From NCBI GenBank assembly GCA_013433145.1, contig CM024181.1, positions 3,844,001 through 3,908,000 on the forward strand: 64,000 nt of DNA, in the 5' to 3' direction. The stretch is from Ascaris suum (Eukaryota; Nematoda; Chromadorea; Rhabditida; Ascarididae). Below the pieces are notes generated by a model. It was not told the origin of the DNA and ran no database searches. It was given only the letters and a program-made list of their open reading frames with translations. The position numbers and the translations under genes were made by a program. Positions within the stretch are counted from its first letter, which is position 1, and each line of letters opens with the position of its first letter. This document shows positions 22,501 through 36,400 of this stretch, in pieces.

Positions 22501-25500
22501 AACTTTATTCTTAACGTACCATTTATTGGTTACTAAACAAGAAATTACCAATATGACAGATTACGACCGAAATTACTAGAGGCGTTTCATTTGAAGTTTT
22601 AGTAAGGTTTAATTTTTCCGGCTAAAACAATTTCCTTTTTCGAGTGAAGAAAGTCTTACGGTGACACTAACGAGTTTCCACTCTCCACTGGAACCACTGC
22701 TGGCACCGGATGCTCCTGATTTATGCGCTCGCTTATCACTTCTTGACGTTGTTCCTTGTTTACACTTAATCTGACCTCAAAACAACCAATTTTAATATAA
22801 ATATTGACGGAAATATTCCTCAAACTTCGCATAAAGGAGGCTCGCGCAGTGAAATTCAAAAAATCTATTCTCGCATTTTTTTTTCCAATGTGAGTCGACA
22901 GATATATTTGGAATATGCGTATTTTTATCTCATATTTCCCTCTTTCAACTTAATAAGGTTGCTCTTTATAAAATTTTCGTTGTAGCACTTCTATAAGCGG
23001 TTGGTCGCTCTTATTAGTGAACTCAGCACATTTACTGTCAATAATCTCTCACATCACTACGTCGATACGTTGCAAAATTTTTCTTAGCTTTACGAAAAAT
23101 TTCAACGTTCGTTTTTTAGCACTAAACCCGTTCGCTCATTTGTGTTTACATAATAGCAATCAATTTGACGATAAGATTATGAAATATACTCGATAAGGGT
23201 TTCTTTTAAACTATCAACTGAACGCTTTTAATGCTTAACGCATTTTATAAAAGGGATGGATAAGACAGGTACAGTACAATAGAACAAGCACAATATAACA
23301 AGTACATTACAGCGAGAAGAACAATTCGAGCACAGTGGCTGAATGAAAAACAAAGATCACCTCTATCGTCGCAAAAAATTTGTTCGATACTCGAGTGTTC
23401 ACTGCTCGACGATTGTAATGGCTGTGAATTGGAATGCCGCGTAGGTACAGCCATTGTCGGGTGTGGAAATTGTATCGGTTTTTGTCGTCTGCAATTTAAA
23501 AACTCGTTGAATTGTTGCACTCATCTCATGCAGTCGTCACTCGTGATATATTCTTGAATATTTACTGCTTATAAGTGGTGATTGAAAAATAATTTAATGT
23601 AATATATCAAGTAATATAATTAAATTGTATAAGTATGAGGCGCAAATAAATACTCAAATAGACGGTTTGCCAATTTTCTACGTCAAGGGAACAGCGAAAA
23701 TAGTCAACGCCTCCTATATTATTATGGAAAATGACGCCTAACTAGTCCTTAAGAAAAGATAAAACGAAATAGTCGAAAAAAAACAAAACTTTAGCAAAAG
23801 CGTCGATCATATTTCCTTAGCTATGCCGAAACAAACCAAGATGAGACGTTATTAATATTGAACAAAAGAGTGGTGTATTTTTGGTAGTGTGAGAAATTTC
23901 ATGGAGGAGCAAATGCTTTTTTTAAAATTTGAATCGGAATTCCATAAAAACCCGAAATTTACAAGAAATCTTCATGTGCACTTAAATAACGAAGTCGAAG
24001 CTCCAAAACTAGAATCGGAACTCGGATGCAGCTATAACAATTGTGACACATATATCGGCGCTTTTGTCGCAGCAGCAACAAGACCTGCATCAAACAAAAT
24101 TGACTATTAAAGCAATTTTTTGCACAACAAACAAAAGTCAAAGCCGAAAGCACAGGTCGCACAAGGATCCATACAGACTTCCCTTAATAAAGAACGCATC
24201 TATCAGGAACAGAACTTCGATTCTGCACAAAACAATCGAGAAGTTAAGCCGCTCGATTATACGACAGTCTGCGTATTTTTGCAACTCGAATGAGCCAAAT
24301 GCTCACCCCATTCAACGGCGCCTACAGTAAACTGAACATCGATGAGAGTGTGTTTGCATGTATAGGTGTATCTGTGTGTGTGTGATCTTTAAAAGACGAA
24401 TTCGCTGTTCTCAGTCGTCGGTACAAAAACGGACGCCATTATGATGCATTAGAGTAACCGTTTATTTTTGTCAATAAATTTAACACGTTTATATAGTATA
24501 TCGACGTACCAACAATTTTATTATTACCAATAGAAATCATTTTCTAATTAAAGAACTATTCTTCAATGTATAGCAAATAAAGTTACAACAAGATCAATTA
24601 CTACTGTTTAATATTTTTTTTCAATAAAAAAAAACGAACGAAAAATGTTTTAATTTGTATTCACTATTTTTTTAAAGATAAAGCAAATATTCAATGAAGC
24701 AAATAATCATTTCAATTTCATAAAAACATGTAAGTAGTAATGAATGATAAGAAATATCCCACAAAAAAAAAACCACTAAATGAGAAAAAAAATCAGGAAA
24801 GCCGAGAAAAAACAATTCATGAGTGGGATTTTTGAACGTAGAAGGGAAAGCAAAAAAGAACATTCTTTACCATTATGCCGTAATAATTTTAGACTCAAAC
24901 AACATTAAAAATAATTAATTCCAAATTTCTGCAAAGAAAAAAAACCGATTCATGAGAAAAATTTAATAACACTCTAAAATCCCACAATCAGACCACATCA
25001 GTGAGCATACACTAGTATTTTTGAGATTATAGCATCTTAATTTCAAATGTGTTAATCTCAGAACATTAGAAGATTTGGTAAGTTCGTTTTACTTGCAATA
25101 TTCGAAATATTATGTACAAATGTGAGGAAATGGCCTCATAGCACTTTTATTTATTTATTTCAGCACACCAAAGTGGTTAAATATGAAAACTACGAAACAT
25201 GGACAGCAAGGAAAAGCAAAAATGTGTAGATTGATTGAGTCGATTCGGCCGCAGTTTAAAGACGAAAAAATGAAGGTACAGATGATACCCGCAGGAATTA
25301 GTTTCCACTTGTACAACGCAAAACTAAAAACTATACAGCATATTGCTTGGCAGCAGAATGTTTTGACGAATCGAGTCGATTACGGGAAGGAACAAACTAA
25401 AATATTTCGACAGCGGGGAGGGCCAAACTGAAACATTTCTGAGAGCTGACAAGAAGAAAGCCGTGCACCGTTTAACAACAAGGAAATAAGACAAATTCCA

Positions 25501-28500
25501 ATTGATGACATTTCAGTGGCTCCAGGTGAAGATTTTTGACTAAATGTGTAATTTGGCAGTTACGGGCCACGGTAGATTTTGCGAAAATCAATACGGGTGA
25601 AGAGTTTCTGGACATTCTCTAGCAAACTGATATCAGAAACTAAATAGAGCGACTACAAACGATTACACATTTCAAAATGCATCGGCGGTGAGTGATGAAA
25701 GCCTTTCGATATATCTATATTGCAAAGCATGCAAAATATATTGCAATGTGCAATTTTCGACGACTTTTTGCAAACGTGAAACACTGCAACCTCCTCTGGC
25801 CTTTAGGGTCGGTTCTAAAACCAAGGTCACAAAATATCATCTACAGAGGAAAGAACCTCACTTCCTTGTTTGAGGAAACATTTATGTTGATATGTACCAC
25901 CCTAATTTTGACCATTCAAGAAATGCATCGACGTCGCTCTGCGAAATATCGAAGTAACAAATAGAGTCATACAATGAGCAATAAATTTTGAGGTCACCAG
26001 CAAAATGTCAGACACTGCTCAAGCCATTATGAGAAAAATCGTAAACTTAAATGAGGAACGAAACAGGACCCAGGACACTCCTTGCGAGACATTGTGGAGC
26101 AGCTTTCTCCGCTTCTTATTTGAGAAATTCACCCATTAAAAAAATGCCTCGACCCTTTCAGCGGAACCAATAACACCATGTTTTTTTCAATTTAAAGAGC
26201 ATTTTAGTGGCATGGAAAACTTTCATTGCAAGAATCCGGAGAGCAGTGACGTTGATGTCACTTGCATTCTCCGACAGTCAAAGAGACCGAGAGAGAGAAA
26301 GAGAGAAGAATGAAAACACTGTGAGCTCATGACGGCTTTCAACAGGGATGATACATCATAAAACAACCCGTTGAAAAACGTGTACAAATCAATAAAGCTA
26401 TTGATTGAAACGCAGCTGCGATTCGACGGTCATATCGCGATGCGATCACTTAAAGCGTTAAATCTTTGCCTACGGGGCAGTTGTGGAAACCGATATGGTG
26501 TCCACTCCTCACCGCCCTCCTTCTATACCACCGTTCTTAGAAGTGAAGAAAAACCTCTCGGCGTGACTTTTTCCTTATTTTTGGTTTTTTACATAATATT
26601 TCTGGAAACTTCAAATAATATTCATTGCAGAAAAAGCAAAACATAAATTAAGTACACGAAGATAAAAGAAACAAAACGATAATTGCAACGCTTTGAACGA
26701 TCAACATCGAGGAACATTATTTATCGGAGACGATTAAAAATGAATATAAAAAAAAAGAAGAATGAGTTTTTGAGAAAATATTTTCAATCGGAAAAATGCA
26801 ACAAGACAACAATGATGACTCTTCCAGAAAGCATTATGAAAATTTTCGTAGAATCATGAAAAATTCATCAATGAAGAAACTTTTCCTCGAAAATTTTGAA
26901 ACGACTGGTTTGAATGAGCCTGCACTAACTATTAAAAAACGATAGAAATATTTTCACTTCCTTGGAGGAAATTTGCAATTCTCCTTCACAACTTAAACAA
27001 ACCTGCAAACATACAGGTGTGTCCTTTGCAATTTGGAGCGAGCGAATGAAAGAAGGGCGGTGAAGGAATGGGAGACACATAGACACCAAGAAACCATGCA
27101 ATGCAAACAGAATTCACAACGTGTGCATTGCCATTTGAATATATAAAATGCTAACAAGTCTCCGAATGCCTGCTGCCATTATCTTTGTTAGGATCATATA
27201 TACGATCTCTGCTTCAAAAATGAACGCAGCAAAATGTGAAGAACAAAATTATTTGCAATAGAAATAAATAGGATCCTAACAGACGTTCACTGTAAAAGGT
27301 GACCAGTAATGATAACTGATGTAAATTTCTTCCGGCCGATAGCTGAGTTAAAACGTTAACTCGCAATAGAAGGCCGCCTGAAATGCATTCCCTTCCGGCC
27401 AACTTTTGGTGAGGATCAGATTTTGGCTAAAGCCAAAAAAAAAATCGACTGGCTCGTGTTTTTTGGGGTCGGTAAACATCGATTAGAATTTCCGTTGCTA
27501 AATGAAGTTCTATTGGAAAAAATATATATATTGCAAAAGTAGCCTGGACTTTGTTTGATCGGCATAGTCACACGTTTCACAGGACTCTACTCAGATAACA
27601 ATAACAAACCGATAACCAATCCAGAACAACCGGCTCGGATGTGCAACTCTACTAAGTAAACAACAACATCCCCCGGCGTTACTGAATGAGGCGTCGATAG
27701 ACTCGTAACCAAAATCAGATATGAGGATTTTTCTTGTGAAAACAGGGAGCAAAATCAGGAGAAAGTATGCAATGCAGAGGTGACGTACAATTCGACGATT
27801 TGTCTGTGATGAAAATAAATGCGATATGGTTTCTCGGAAGTAAAGCCAACATAGAAATAAATAAAACGACGAAATCACAGACCATTTCGAACAAGTGAAA
27901 ATGCGATTAAATAAAAACATAGAACCACCTTAGACAACTATGAGTGCAATAAAAGAGATGAAAAACACTGAGAAAAATAGGTTTAAAAAAAGAGAATGCA
28001 ATTGAGAATGGATGAAGAGTTAACTTTATTGAATGTTTTCATATTATCATAATGGCATCACAATGAACATAAGGCCGCTTAGAGAATCTGTTATGGATAA
28101 CAGCTTTTTTCTGGATAAAAGATTACAACTTTTCGATTTACTTATATATTCAAAAAAATTCCCAGTAAATTTTTATGCGTGAAATAATGATATTCACAAC
28201 AAAGAAATTGTGTGCAAAATTGCAAATATCAACTCATTATTCATGAAAATAATATTTGCGTTATTAGTGATTTGATTAAAAATCGGCGAAATTGTTCTTT
28301 TTGTGTGAATTGTTTACAAATATCGGTGAACGGATGAAATTAAATGTTTGCTTATAAATATAGGTGTTCACTTACTTGGATCGTTTCCTCTTCTGTTGTT
28401 TTTTCATGTAGCGTAACGCATCTGTATATATATTGTTCAATTCAATGTCACTCTCGTCGAGTGCATCCTCATAGAGACTCATCGATGCATCCACCTCGAT

Positions 28501-28539
28501 TTTTGGAGTCACATTTCCTAAACGATGCTTGTCGCTCAT
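19541..28539 (-). CDS. Unrecognised gene: small basic, serine-rich, probably nuclear protein (about 237 or 280 aa, 6 exons)
   Basis: Exons in transcript order: 28376-28539 (ATG), 23361-23488, 22660-22775, 21872-22006, an exon starting at 20482 and ending at 20464 or 20335, and 19541-19692 (TAG). All phases fit: 2, 1, 0, 0, 1. The N-terminus (MSDKHRLGNVTPKIEVDASM) is followed by an acidic helix (SLYEDALDESDIELNNIYTD) and a strong basic patch (MKKQQKRKRSKRQKP) that resembles a nuclear localisation signal. Then come a Ser/His/Gln-rich stretch, a Gly/Ser linker (GASGASSGSSG), a likely amphipathic helix (NTYSMLMQLNQQLQFISRQL) and a Ser-rich tail (SNSSSSSPK). There is no membrane segment. I do not recognise a family. 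The uncertain parts are the third-exon acceptor (GAG at 22776 chosen over CAG at 22771, because only it keeps the frame) and the fifth exon, which is either a 19-nt microexon or 148 nt. Intron 1 is about 4.9 kb. Confidence 0.6.
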
Positions 28540-28562
28540 TCCACCGACCACCTGAAATTTTT
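28540..28562 (-). promoter_or_regulatory. Probable trans-splice acceptor upstream of the - strand gene
   Basis: On the minus strand a U-rich tract ending in aaatttcag (AG at 28552-28553) precedes the first ATG by 12 bases. No obvious upstream exon was found, so this looks like a spliced-leader addition site. A cis-spliced 5' UTR exon cannot be excluded. Confidence 0.55.
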
Positions 28563-30462
28563 GAAAACCTATAATTAATAAGATTAAATAGCGACTTTAA
28601 CTCCCATTAAGGTGAGTGGACAAAATAGCACCGAAAAGAAACACTGAATGGAAAACAAACGAGAAAAGGGTAAACATTAACTAGAGAACATAACCAATAC
28701 GCCTATAACGTATTTTATAATTGTAATTACTATATGTGTTACACGAGTTAAAACCTTTATTTAGGTATATGGACTATCTGCACTCGCTGTATGATCGTGA
28801 TGGGAAGAACTGGATATCGGATTCATGTGCATCGCTTTACAACGTAACACATCATACGCGAACCGAAAGCAGCATGCGACTCGACCGGCAAACGAGACCG
28901 GTTTCTAAGATTTGAAATCAAACCAAACATTGCGTAGGTATGACAGACATTTAAATCACCCCTCGATATCTAACTTGCTCTGAGTTATATCAATAATATT
29001 ATATCTATAAGTCCTATCTTTGCAATTTATTTGCTCGAATACAACCAGAGTTTATTCAAATCCTCTCTTGTATCCTCTTCAGCACGAGTATAATTCCCTA
29101 CGACTGTTTAACAAGTTCTGTCTTAGCTACATCGAAACGTGTGGATTAAGATTCTATAATTCAACCTTACGGGTTTAAAGGGACCTTCTCAAAATTCACT
29201 CTTACGAGTTTCTCCCTTAGAAGAGTACAAAAATACAAAGAATCTGACAGTTCTGAGATCTCAACAAAAAACTGAAATGCGGCAATTAAATTTGCTTTGG
29301 AAGATAACGAAGCTAATCCATCGATCTTATTTAAGGTAAAGGTGGAGTCGACAATTCGAAGCTGCAATCCAGCAAGATAATTCCACCTTCTAATGGTGCA
29401 TATCGCCGCTTGTCATACAACTTCAAATATTTTTATACGCTTAACAATCCATCCTGCGTCGTTTATACTGTAAAAAAAGACAAAGTAAGCTAACTATGAA
29501 CACTCACAATATTCGATATTTTCTGCACTAAAAAAAGAAACGACATATCTTGCTTTATTGACTGGTAAAAATAAAGTGGCAGTAATGTTAATAAATGAAA
29601 GCGACGTCACTAACTCTAATGCGGGAAGGAAATATTTCACCGCTTTTTCGCTGCAATGTTTAACTCAAACAAAATTTGATTCTCGCAGCGATTGCAATAG
29701 CGATTAAGAAAATGCCGCCGAAGATTGTTTCTTTCTCTACATCTATTTATCTCATCGATGCTGCCGTTGCGGCGATACGCTTCGTTGGACGCGTCGCGGT
29801 TTGCATACAACGTTTATCCATTTCAGATCGATATACGCAAGCGGTGCTGTTGTGTGGTGGTCTCTCTATCCTTCTTCGTATGTCTCGCTCGCTTTTTTGA
29901 AAGTCTCAGGGATATTGGGGTGGCAATTTGTGCGGTGATTTGTGCCCGTCAGTGTTTGCAACTGCAGGTCAGGTCACACTTTCTCCAGCTTCTCCAGCTG
30001 CTTTAGTTCTCTGCATTTTCTTAACTACTACACTTTCTAATCTCTTTCTTAATCGATCTCAATCTTCATGATCGAAAGATTCATTCACAGTAGTACGCTG
30101 TGCACGATCGTTTTCGGTGTGGAATACTCTCGCGTCATCTTCAAAGCCACCACTTTTTATTACTACTGGCAGCAGAGTACATCGCTGAATGTAAACTTCA
30201 CATCGTTTCGCCGATAGGACTAGCTCTTACCTTTTATGTTAACCCATGGGGTTTGGGAACGTCACATAAGTTTGCAGCAACTTCCTGCAAATGCACATCT
30301 TTTCCTTTCCGCGGTCTCGTGCATAAGTCTGTGCCCCCTTCTCCTCTCTCCGTCCCCTCCCCATCCCCCCTCTATCTCTCATCTTCTCGGCTGTTCTTCG
30401 CTCCAGTTGTATCCAGTTTTGCAACGTTTAAGTGCCGCTGTTTACATGAAGTGGAAGAGAAA
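28563..30462. other. Divergent intergenic region
   Basis: About 1.9 kb separates the 5' ends of the - strand gene and the hnRNP F/H gene, so it should hold promoters or outrons for both. The half nearer the hnRNP gene (about 29690-30470) is more GC- and CpG-rich and pyrimidine-rich on the + strand. No TATA box or recognisable motif can be singled out. Open frames here have no homology that I recognise. Confidence 0.55.
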
Positions 30463-30475
30463 AGTTTCTTTTCAG
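30463..30475 (+). promoter_or_regulatory. hrpf-1: Probable spliced-leader acceptor of the hnRNP F/H gene
   Basis: The sequence agtttcttttcag ends at 30475 and the ATG of the hnRNP gene follows 24 bases later. A strong U-rich acceptor so close to the start codon, without a supported upstream exon, is the usual arrangement for SL trans-splicing in nematodes. Confidence 0.6.
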
Positions 30476-30499
30476 GCTGAAAGGTGACGTTTAAAAAAG

Positions 30500-33400
30500 A
30501 TGCAGGATTTGGCTCCATCGAATTACGTTCGTCTTCGCGGTCTCCCTTTCTCAGCGAAGGAAGATGACGTTCGCAACTTCCTACAAGGTTTCTTTTACCT
30601 TTCGCGGGAGCCCATTTTTGGTGGTGGAAATAAAATTAGGAGCCCGAGGGACCAGAGTTGGATCAGCAGCTGAGGAGGAAAAGAAGATAGGAATTTCAGT
30701 TAGCAGTGTCTACAGAAATGGCAGTTTCTTGGCACCGGGAAAGCTCAGTTGTTTCGCTAATGTTTCACTCATTACTAGGGTCTAAGCCATAGAGCACCGT
30801 TACATAAAGCCGCATAATAAGCCATATTTTTTTGTCACGTTCAAATCGCGCGTCACCTGTGCCGTAAGCCCTTCATATTAGGTCATTTGCGTAGCAGAAG
30901 AGTTTGGAACCATATACATATACATGCGTTGGGTCATATTAACTAATAAGTATTTGGTACATAATTTGCGACATTCGGAAGATCACGAGGCAAAGGTTTT
31001 TGAAGGATGATCGAAGCTGAAAGGATACGTTACAGTCAGCCGTCTAAGAGATTGTCGACAGTCGGATCCTGAAGAATAGGTTGGAGCCCGAACTAGATCT
31101 CTGGACTAATTCTAGTGTAATGTGTTGCGCCTTTGAGGATTAGGGTGGACATCGGTCGCCGTTATGATCGAAACCATGAACATAGCGAATCCCAGCATTG
31201 GAGCTTCAAAGTTCTTACCCTGCATTTCTTCCCCGGAATTATATTCCGCTCTGAGAAGAGGCAGGGCTTTGTTTTAACCACGCATGGTGATCGAACCAAA
31301 AAGTAGGGCTTGCCCTTAGGCGCATAAGTTGGTTTCTTGTGCACAAGTAAACTCAGGAACCAAATTCCTAATATTTGGAAAGTAGTTTCTCCTCTTTGAC
31401 TTTACGTTTGATCTAGATAGGAACACGACTGTCTTTATTGGACATCTTGTAGGCTGTGCTCACTGAAGCTTAGCACTCTTGATCCTCATATTGTCATTTA
31501 CCGTTGAATTTCCTGCACCATTTCACATGCGTTCACATGCCCTTGCATCTTTTCCGCCCCTGTTATCATGTGCCAGGTGCCCTGCGAGCACTCACTAGGC
31601 ACAGGCTTTTCTTTTTTACTAACTACACGTAGCATTTAATAATCAAACATTAATTTAAAGGCAGTTAGGAATGCTTGGTAGACGATGGAAATGGTTTTGA
31701 ATTTGCCCTATATTCAGGGCTCTATGTGCGCAGCGTAACGTTCACGTTAACAGCAACCGGTCGGGCGAGTGGAGAGTGCTATGTGGAGTTGACGGATGCG
31801 GCGGCGGTTGAAGAGGCCAAGAAGTTCGATAAGAAAGAGATGAGCAGTCGTTACATTGAAGGTATGTTCCTGCTTTGACTGCCTGCGCTGGGTATAGTCA
31901 ACCTTCTCATTTCAATCAGCATATCACTGCAATGTGCGCTTGAAGCCGAATCATTTAAAACATCGCTACTGCTATGTAGATCGACTGTGATATCATAGAT
32001 CTGGTGTTTCACGAATCGTCGGTTTTCAACCTTGCACGTGCTCATTGCTTATGATCTATGTCTTATTTGCTGCATTTACTACGGGAGTCGAATGCTTGCC
32101 TCTGACCTCAAGTGTACATGTTGAAAAATTGCCAACGACTAGGGACCGCGCCGCATAGTTGACGTGAAGTGCACTGTTACAGATTTGTTCATGATAAGTG
32201 TAGTACGGGCCAATAAGCTTTATATTCGAACCGCGTTGTTTCATAAGGAGATCTTATAATATCTTATAAAATGAGAAAGAATGACGGAAACGAGCTTCCA
32301 AACTATAATGCCCAAAAATTTTTGGTATGTCAACGCTTTCACCTCTGAACCGACTGGTTGCACATATGTGAATTTGCGGGAAATGTTAAACAATTTGTTT
32401 GAAGTGTTCTCGGTGAGCGAAAGTGAGGTATCGTGGATGATTCGTCATGGCGTCATCAAATCGGCCGATTCGAACGGCACATCCACGGGCACGAGCAACA
32501 ACTACGTGGTGCGTCTACGTGGCATTCCATTCAGCGCCACTGTCGCCGACATCAAAGAGTTCTTCAGCGGTTCGCTTTTCAACGTTTTAGGCAGCAAATC
32601 AAGCAGTTCACTTCAGTCGTTGTCTTTAAATGGCCGAAAAATACTCGTGATCGATATGAGTGGCGCATATATGACATGCCGTGAACGCTTTTGTGGTACA
32701 TAGTCTCACTACACTTGCATCATACAGTTTTCAGGGATTCTATGCGTATCATAGTTATAGCAAAAGATATGGAGCTTTTACTGATTAACGATATGGTCCT
32801 CGGTCGCTGAAAAGTTCAATAGGTGTACTGGGGAGAGCAGTTTGGAAGGTTTAAGCGTGGATCACTTGATACTTGTCTTCGAACTTCAATGCTTTCAGTG
32901 TAGAATGTTTCAAGTTTTGGAGAAGTAAGTGCTGAACATTGTGAGATGAAGGTGGCAGCTGCTTTGTCGCAGCAGTGTTTATGTTTACCGTTTTGTCGAT
33001 TTCTTTTGTTTAAAAAGCTGTGCAGTTAGTTTTTGAGACGCTCTTTGACGCTGAATAATAGAGGAGTAGCCTCAAGTCACGGCACATAGCAGAATGTGAT
33101 GATATGCTCTGTTTAATAAGGAAGATATAGAGATTCATGTAGAGCGACAAAAGAGTATGGTGGATGGCGGTTTATAATATATAAAATGCACGTTGATGTG
33201 ATGTTTCATATTGGTGGCTGGGAGGTGGCTGGCTTATCCTGGCGGTGGTAAAGGTTTTATTGCTGGGATATAGGCTTGGATGTGGCTGACGTGGTTATCG
33301 ACAAGGAGCCGGGGGGTCGTCCATCAGGGGAGGCTTTCGTACGGTTGGCGAACAAACAGCACGCCGAGATGGCCCTCGAACGGAACAAAAAGAACATGGG

Positions 33401-36400
33401 CACGAGGTATGGGCAAGCAGCTTACCATGGTTTGCATGTCAACCTTTTAAAGTTTTGTGTCTGTCAGTGAGGGTGGTCACGCATCACATTCACTTATATG
33501 AGACTAGAGGATGTACGGTCACTTTCGATGTGGTCAGGAATTGTGCATTTGTTCTGTGCAGAAGAAGCTGTTTCGGAGAAGGAGAAGGTCAGTGGTTTGG
33601 ATGTTGACCTGGATTCTCCATTACAAATTGTTAATTTCCGGCTCCACTTTTTTCTTATGTTCTAGAAAAGTTACTGACATCTGAGTTTTTTTAAAATCAT
33701 TTTCAGTTCCCACTTGTTTTTTCTCGACTATGGAAAGGGAGTGCACTACACCGAATAATTGGTAAAAGTTCTCGAAGGAAGACATTGCCGAAGACCAGTT
33801 GATTACTAGATGAACGGGATGAGTCATGTTTTGTGCATAACGGATGTTGTTAAGATACGTGGAAGTATTCCGCAGTTCGGGAGAAGAAATGGAAAATGCA
33901 CAATACACCACCGCGGCAAGCCGTCGAGGGATGTTTCCTGCGCCGAGGGGTGAGCCGATACCTTTGCGTGGTCTGATGGCCGCAGGAGGCTACAGAGATA
34001 GGTAATGCTACTTTTCTGTTTGGATTCACACACCTGCTACTCTCGAAACGCAGCAGCAACTGTTTTAACATTTTAACGTTAGAAGCGTTTAGCGTTAAAT
34101 CTTTTTGACATATGTGGGACGTGTGCTGTGTGGCTTAGCAAATACTAGGCAATTCTCCGTGCTGCATTTCCAGATACGGATATGGCGCCGGTGGGCCAAT
34201 GAGAGCGCCGATGGGCCGTGGTCGTCCCGGTCCCTATGATGTTCCATATGATCGGTTCTCAAGATACGGTGGCGGTTTCGGAGGTTATGAAGAAGACGTG
34301 CTAGACTATGATGTCTCAACGAAAGTCTATATGCGAGGTTTGTGTTTATTTTTCATTCCATTTTTCTTTTGGTTTTTCCAGTTTAAAAAATTGAGCGATT
34401 TTAAATAGAAGCGGACATACTTTACCATTATTTCTCATCGGCTGATTTGCTCATATGAGCAGGCGTAACTCATGCAAGCGGTTGACTAGGTTTGACAACT
34501 TGAGTGCTGTTATCAGCGAATTTGAAAGTTATTCTTGTTAGCTTTCATTTACGATTGCCTCTTTATGCGTTAGTCCGTCATCGTTCGTCTTTCCTTTTGT
34601 TCAGTGAGCGCTGGGTTAATGTCTCAAGTCATATCTTAGGAAATAAACCACACTCGTCGAGGTTTTTTGTGGCTCACTCATTAACGCCTTTGTTACAATA
34701 TATTTCAGATGGATTGGTGGTAGATGGTGCTACGACATTTGCATTATAGCCAGTTGGTTGACTTTGGCAGTCCGTTGTCACAAGAGGTCGACCATATCTT
34801 TAAAGTGCTGTGTTATTCAATTTTCGGACGAAGCAAGCGATTTTTTAAGAAACGTGATGCTTGCAGGATTACCCTACAACGCGAACGCATTAGACATTGA
34901 GGACTTTTTCAAGCCACTCAATTGCGTTGAGATCAGGCTCGGCTACAACGAAGATCGACGACCATCAGGCGATGCGTACGTGCTGTTCTCTACCATGGCT
35001 GAGGCCAGAGACGCTCTTTCGCGCAACAAAAAGTCAATTGGCACAAGGTAGGCTTGCCCTGTTTTACGTCTGTCATCGTGTTATTGGTTCTTTGGGACAA
35101 CAATGTTTGTCTTCAATCAAGAGTACTGTTGTATTGTCAAAGGGATTAAGGACTGCGGGAACCAAATTAGCCGTTATTGAAAGCAGTGATTTTCTAATAA
35201 GGCACGCTTGCACGAGCGCAGTTTGTAACATGGCGTGATAGCCGTAGCCTGTGAGGTTTTTCCTTCTTCTGCAGTACTTGAGCATTGAATTGATCTCCGT
35301 TAAGGTACATCGAGCTGTTCTCTGGCGCGAACGTACCTCCCCCGCAAAGGTATGTGACATATCGACGTATAGGAGGAACGGGAGGAGGAGCTGGAGCAAG
35401 CTCATATGGAGGAGGTCGGGCTGCACCACTATCAAGATCAACTGGCTATACTTCGTTCGAAGGTTGACTTTGCATATTTTATGGCGCATGTTGCTCAGTA
35501 ACGCTGCGCAGCAATAACTACGTAAGCGAGCTTGTGCTTCTTCTCACAGTGTGCAGCGCACTCGAACGTTTGCGCACTTTAACACTGTGTTTGTTTAACG
35601 AGTAGTGTGTGCATTTTGACGTTTATGCTCGAGATGGTTAAAATGTTGGCACGATGTTGCTCATGCTCACATCGCAGGTGTTAGTAGTTTGAGTAACTGG
35701 TGCTGCGGTTATCCGCTGTCGGAAACGCCCGTGCGGAAGTTGCAGGAGGACACAATATTGACTGAATAAAAAGGCAATATGCCTGCATCATCATTTCGAG
35801 ATTTCTTTTGTTGTGTTGCGATCTTCATAGGTCCGCTTCCCGTCTTTTGCGTCATAGCAGTATTTTCAACGACTATAAAGCACATGAGAGGATATAATTG
35901 AACAAGCGCGTGCTTACCAATGCGTGTTGCTTATCTGAGTGCTGATTTGTTTTATTACCTGTTATGATGGTATTTGATTGAGCACAAATTGTTTAATATC
36001 ATTGCAGATGATGACTACGGTTACGGCGGTGGATACGGCGGTGGACAGCAGGTACTGCTTGTTTTTCCTTTGCTTTGTTTTTACGCTGCGCGCACTCGTT
36101 ATTTTTGTTGAGAGGAATGAAGCTCATTGGCGCTGCCTAGAACGACTAATAAAAATGCAGTGGTATTTGGATGGGGAAAATGTCTTAAAGATTAACACGA
36201 GAGCGCAGTTGTCTATTTGACTTTGGTAACTCGTTGCTTGTTATTGCGCTATTATTTGTTTGTAATCACGTTCGCTTTCTTACATATTATGGATTTTAGG
36301 AGCATATTCCGTCAAAGTCCCTGCACGTTTAAAATGTTCGGGAGAATTAACGAGGTGAAAAAATTGTTGCCAATGCTTTTGAATATCGACAAAGATATAG

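Noticed and set aside
25183..25431. Forward ORF of 82 codons in intron 1 of the - strand gene
   Set aside because: No homology, no acceptor or donor with matching phase, and no supporting neighbours.
27421..27450. Perfect small palindrome (tttggctaaagccaaa) followed by a run of A, resembling an intrinsic terminator
   Set aside because: Intrinsic terminators are not expected for Pol II genes. It lies in intron 1 of the - strand gene and is short enough to be chance.
30100..30480. Forward ORF of 126 codons just upstream of the hnRNP start
   Set aside because: It ends at the acceptor-like site before the real ATG, is out of frame with it, and consists of low-complexity Ser/Pro/Leu codons from a pyrimidine-rich outron or promoter.
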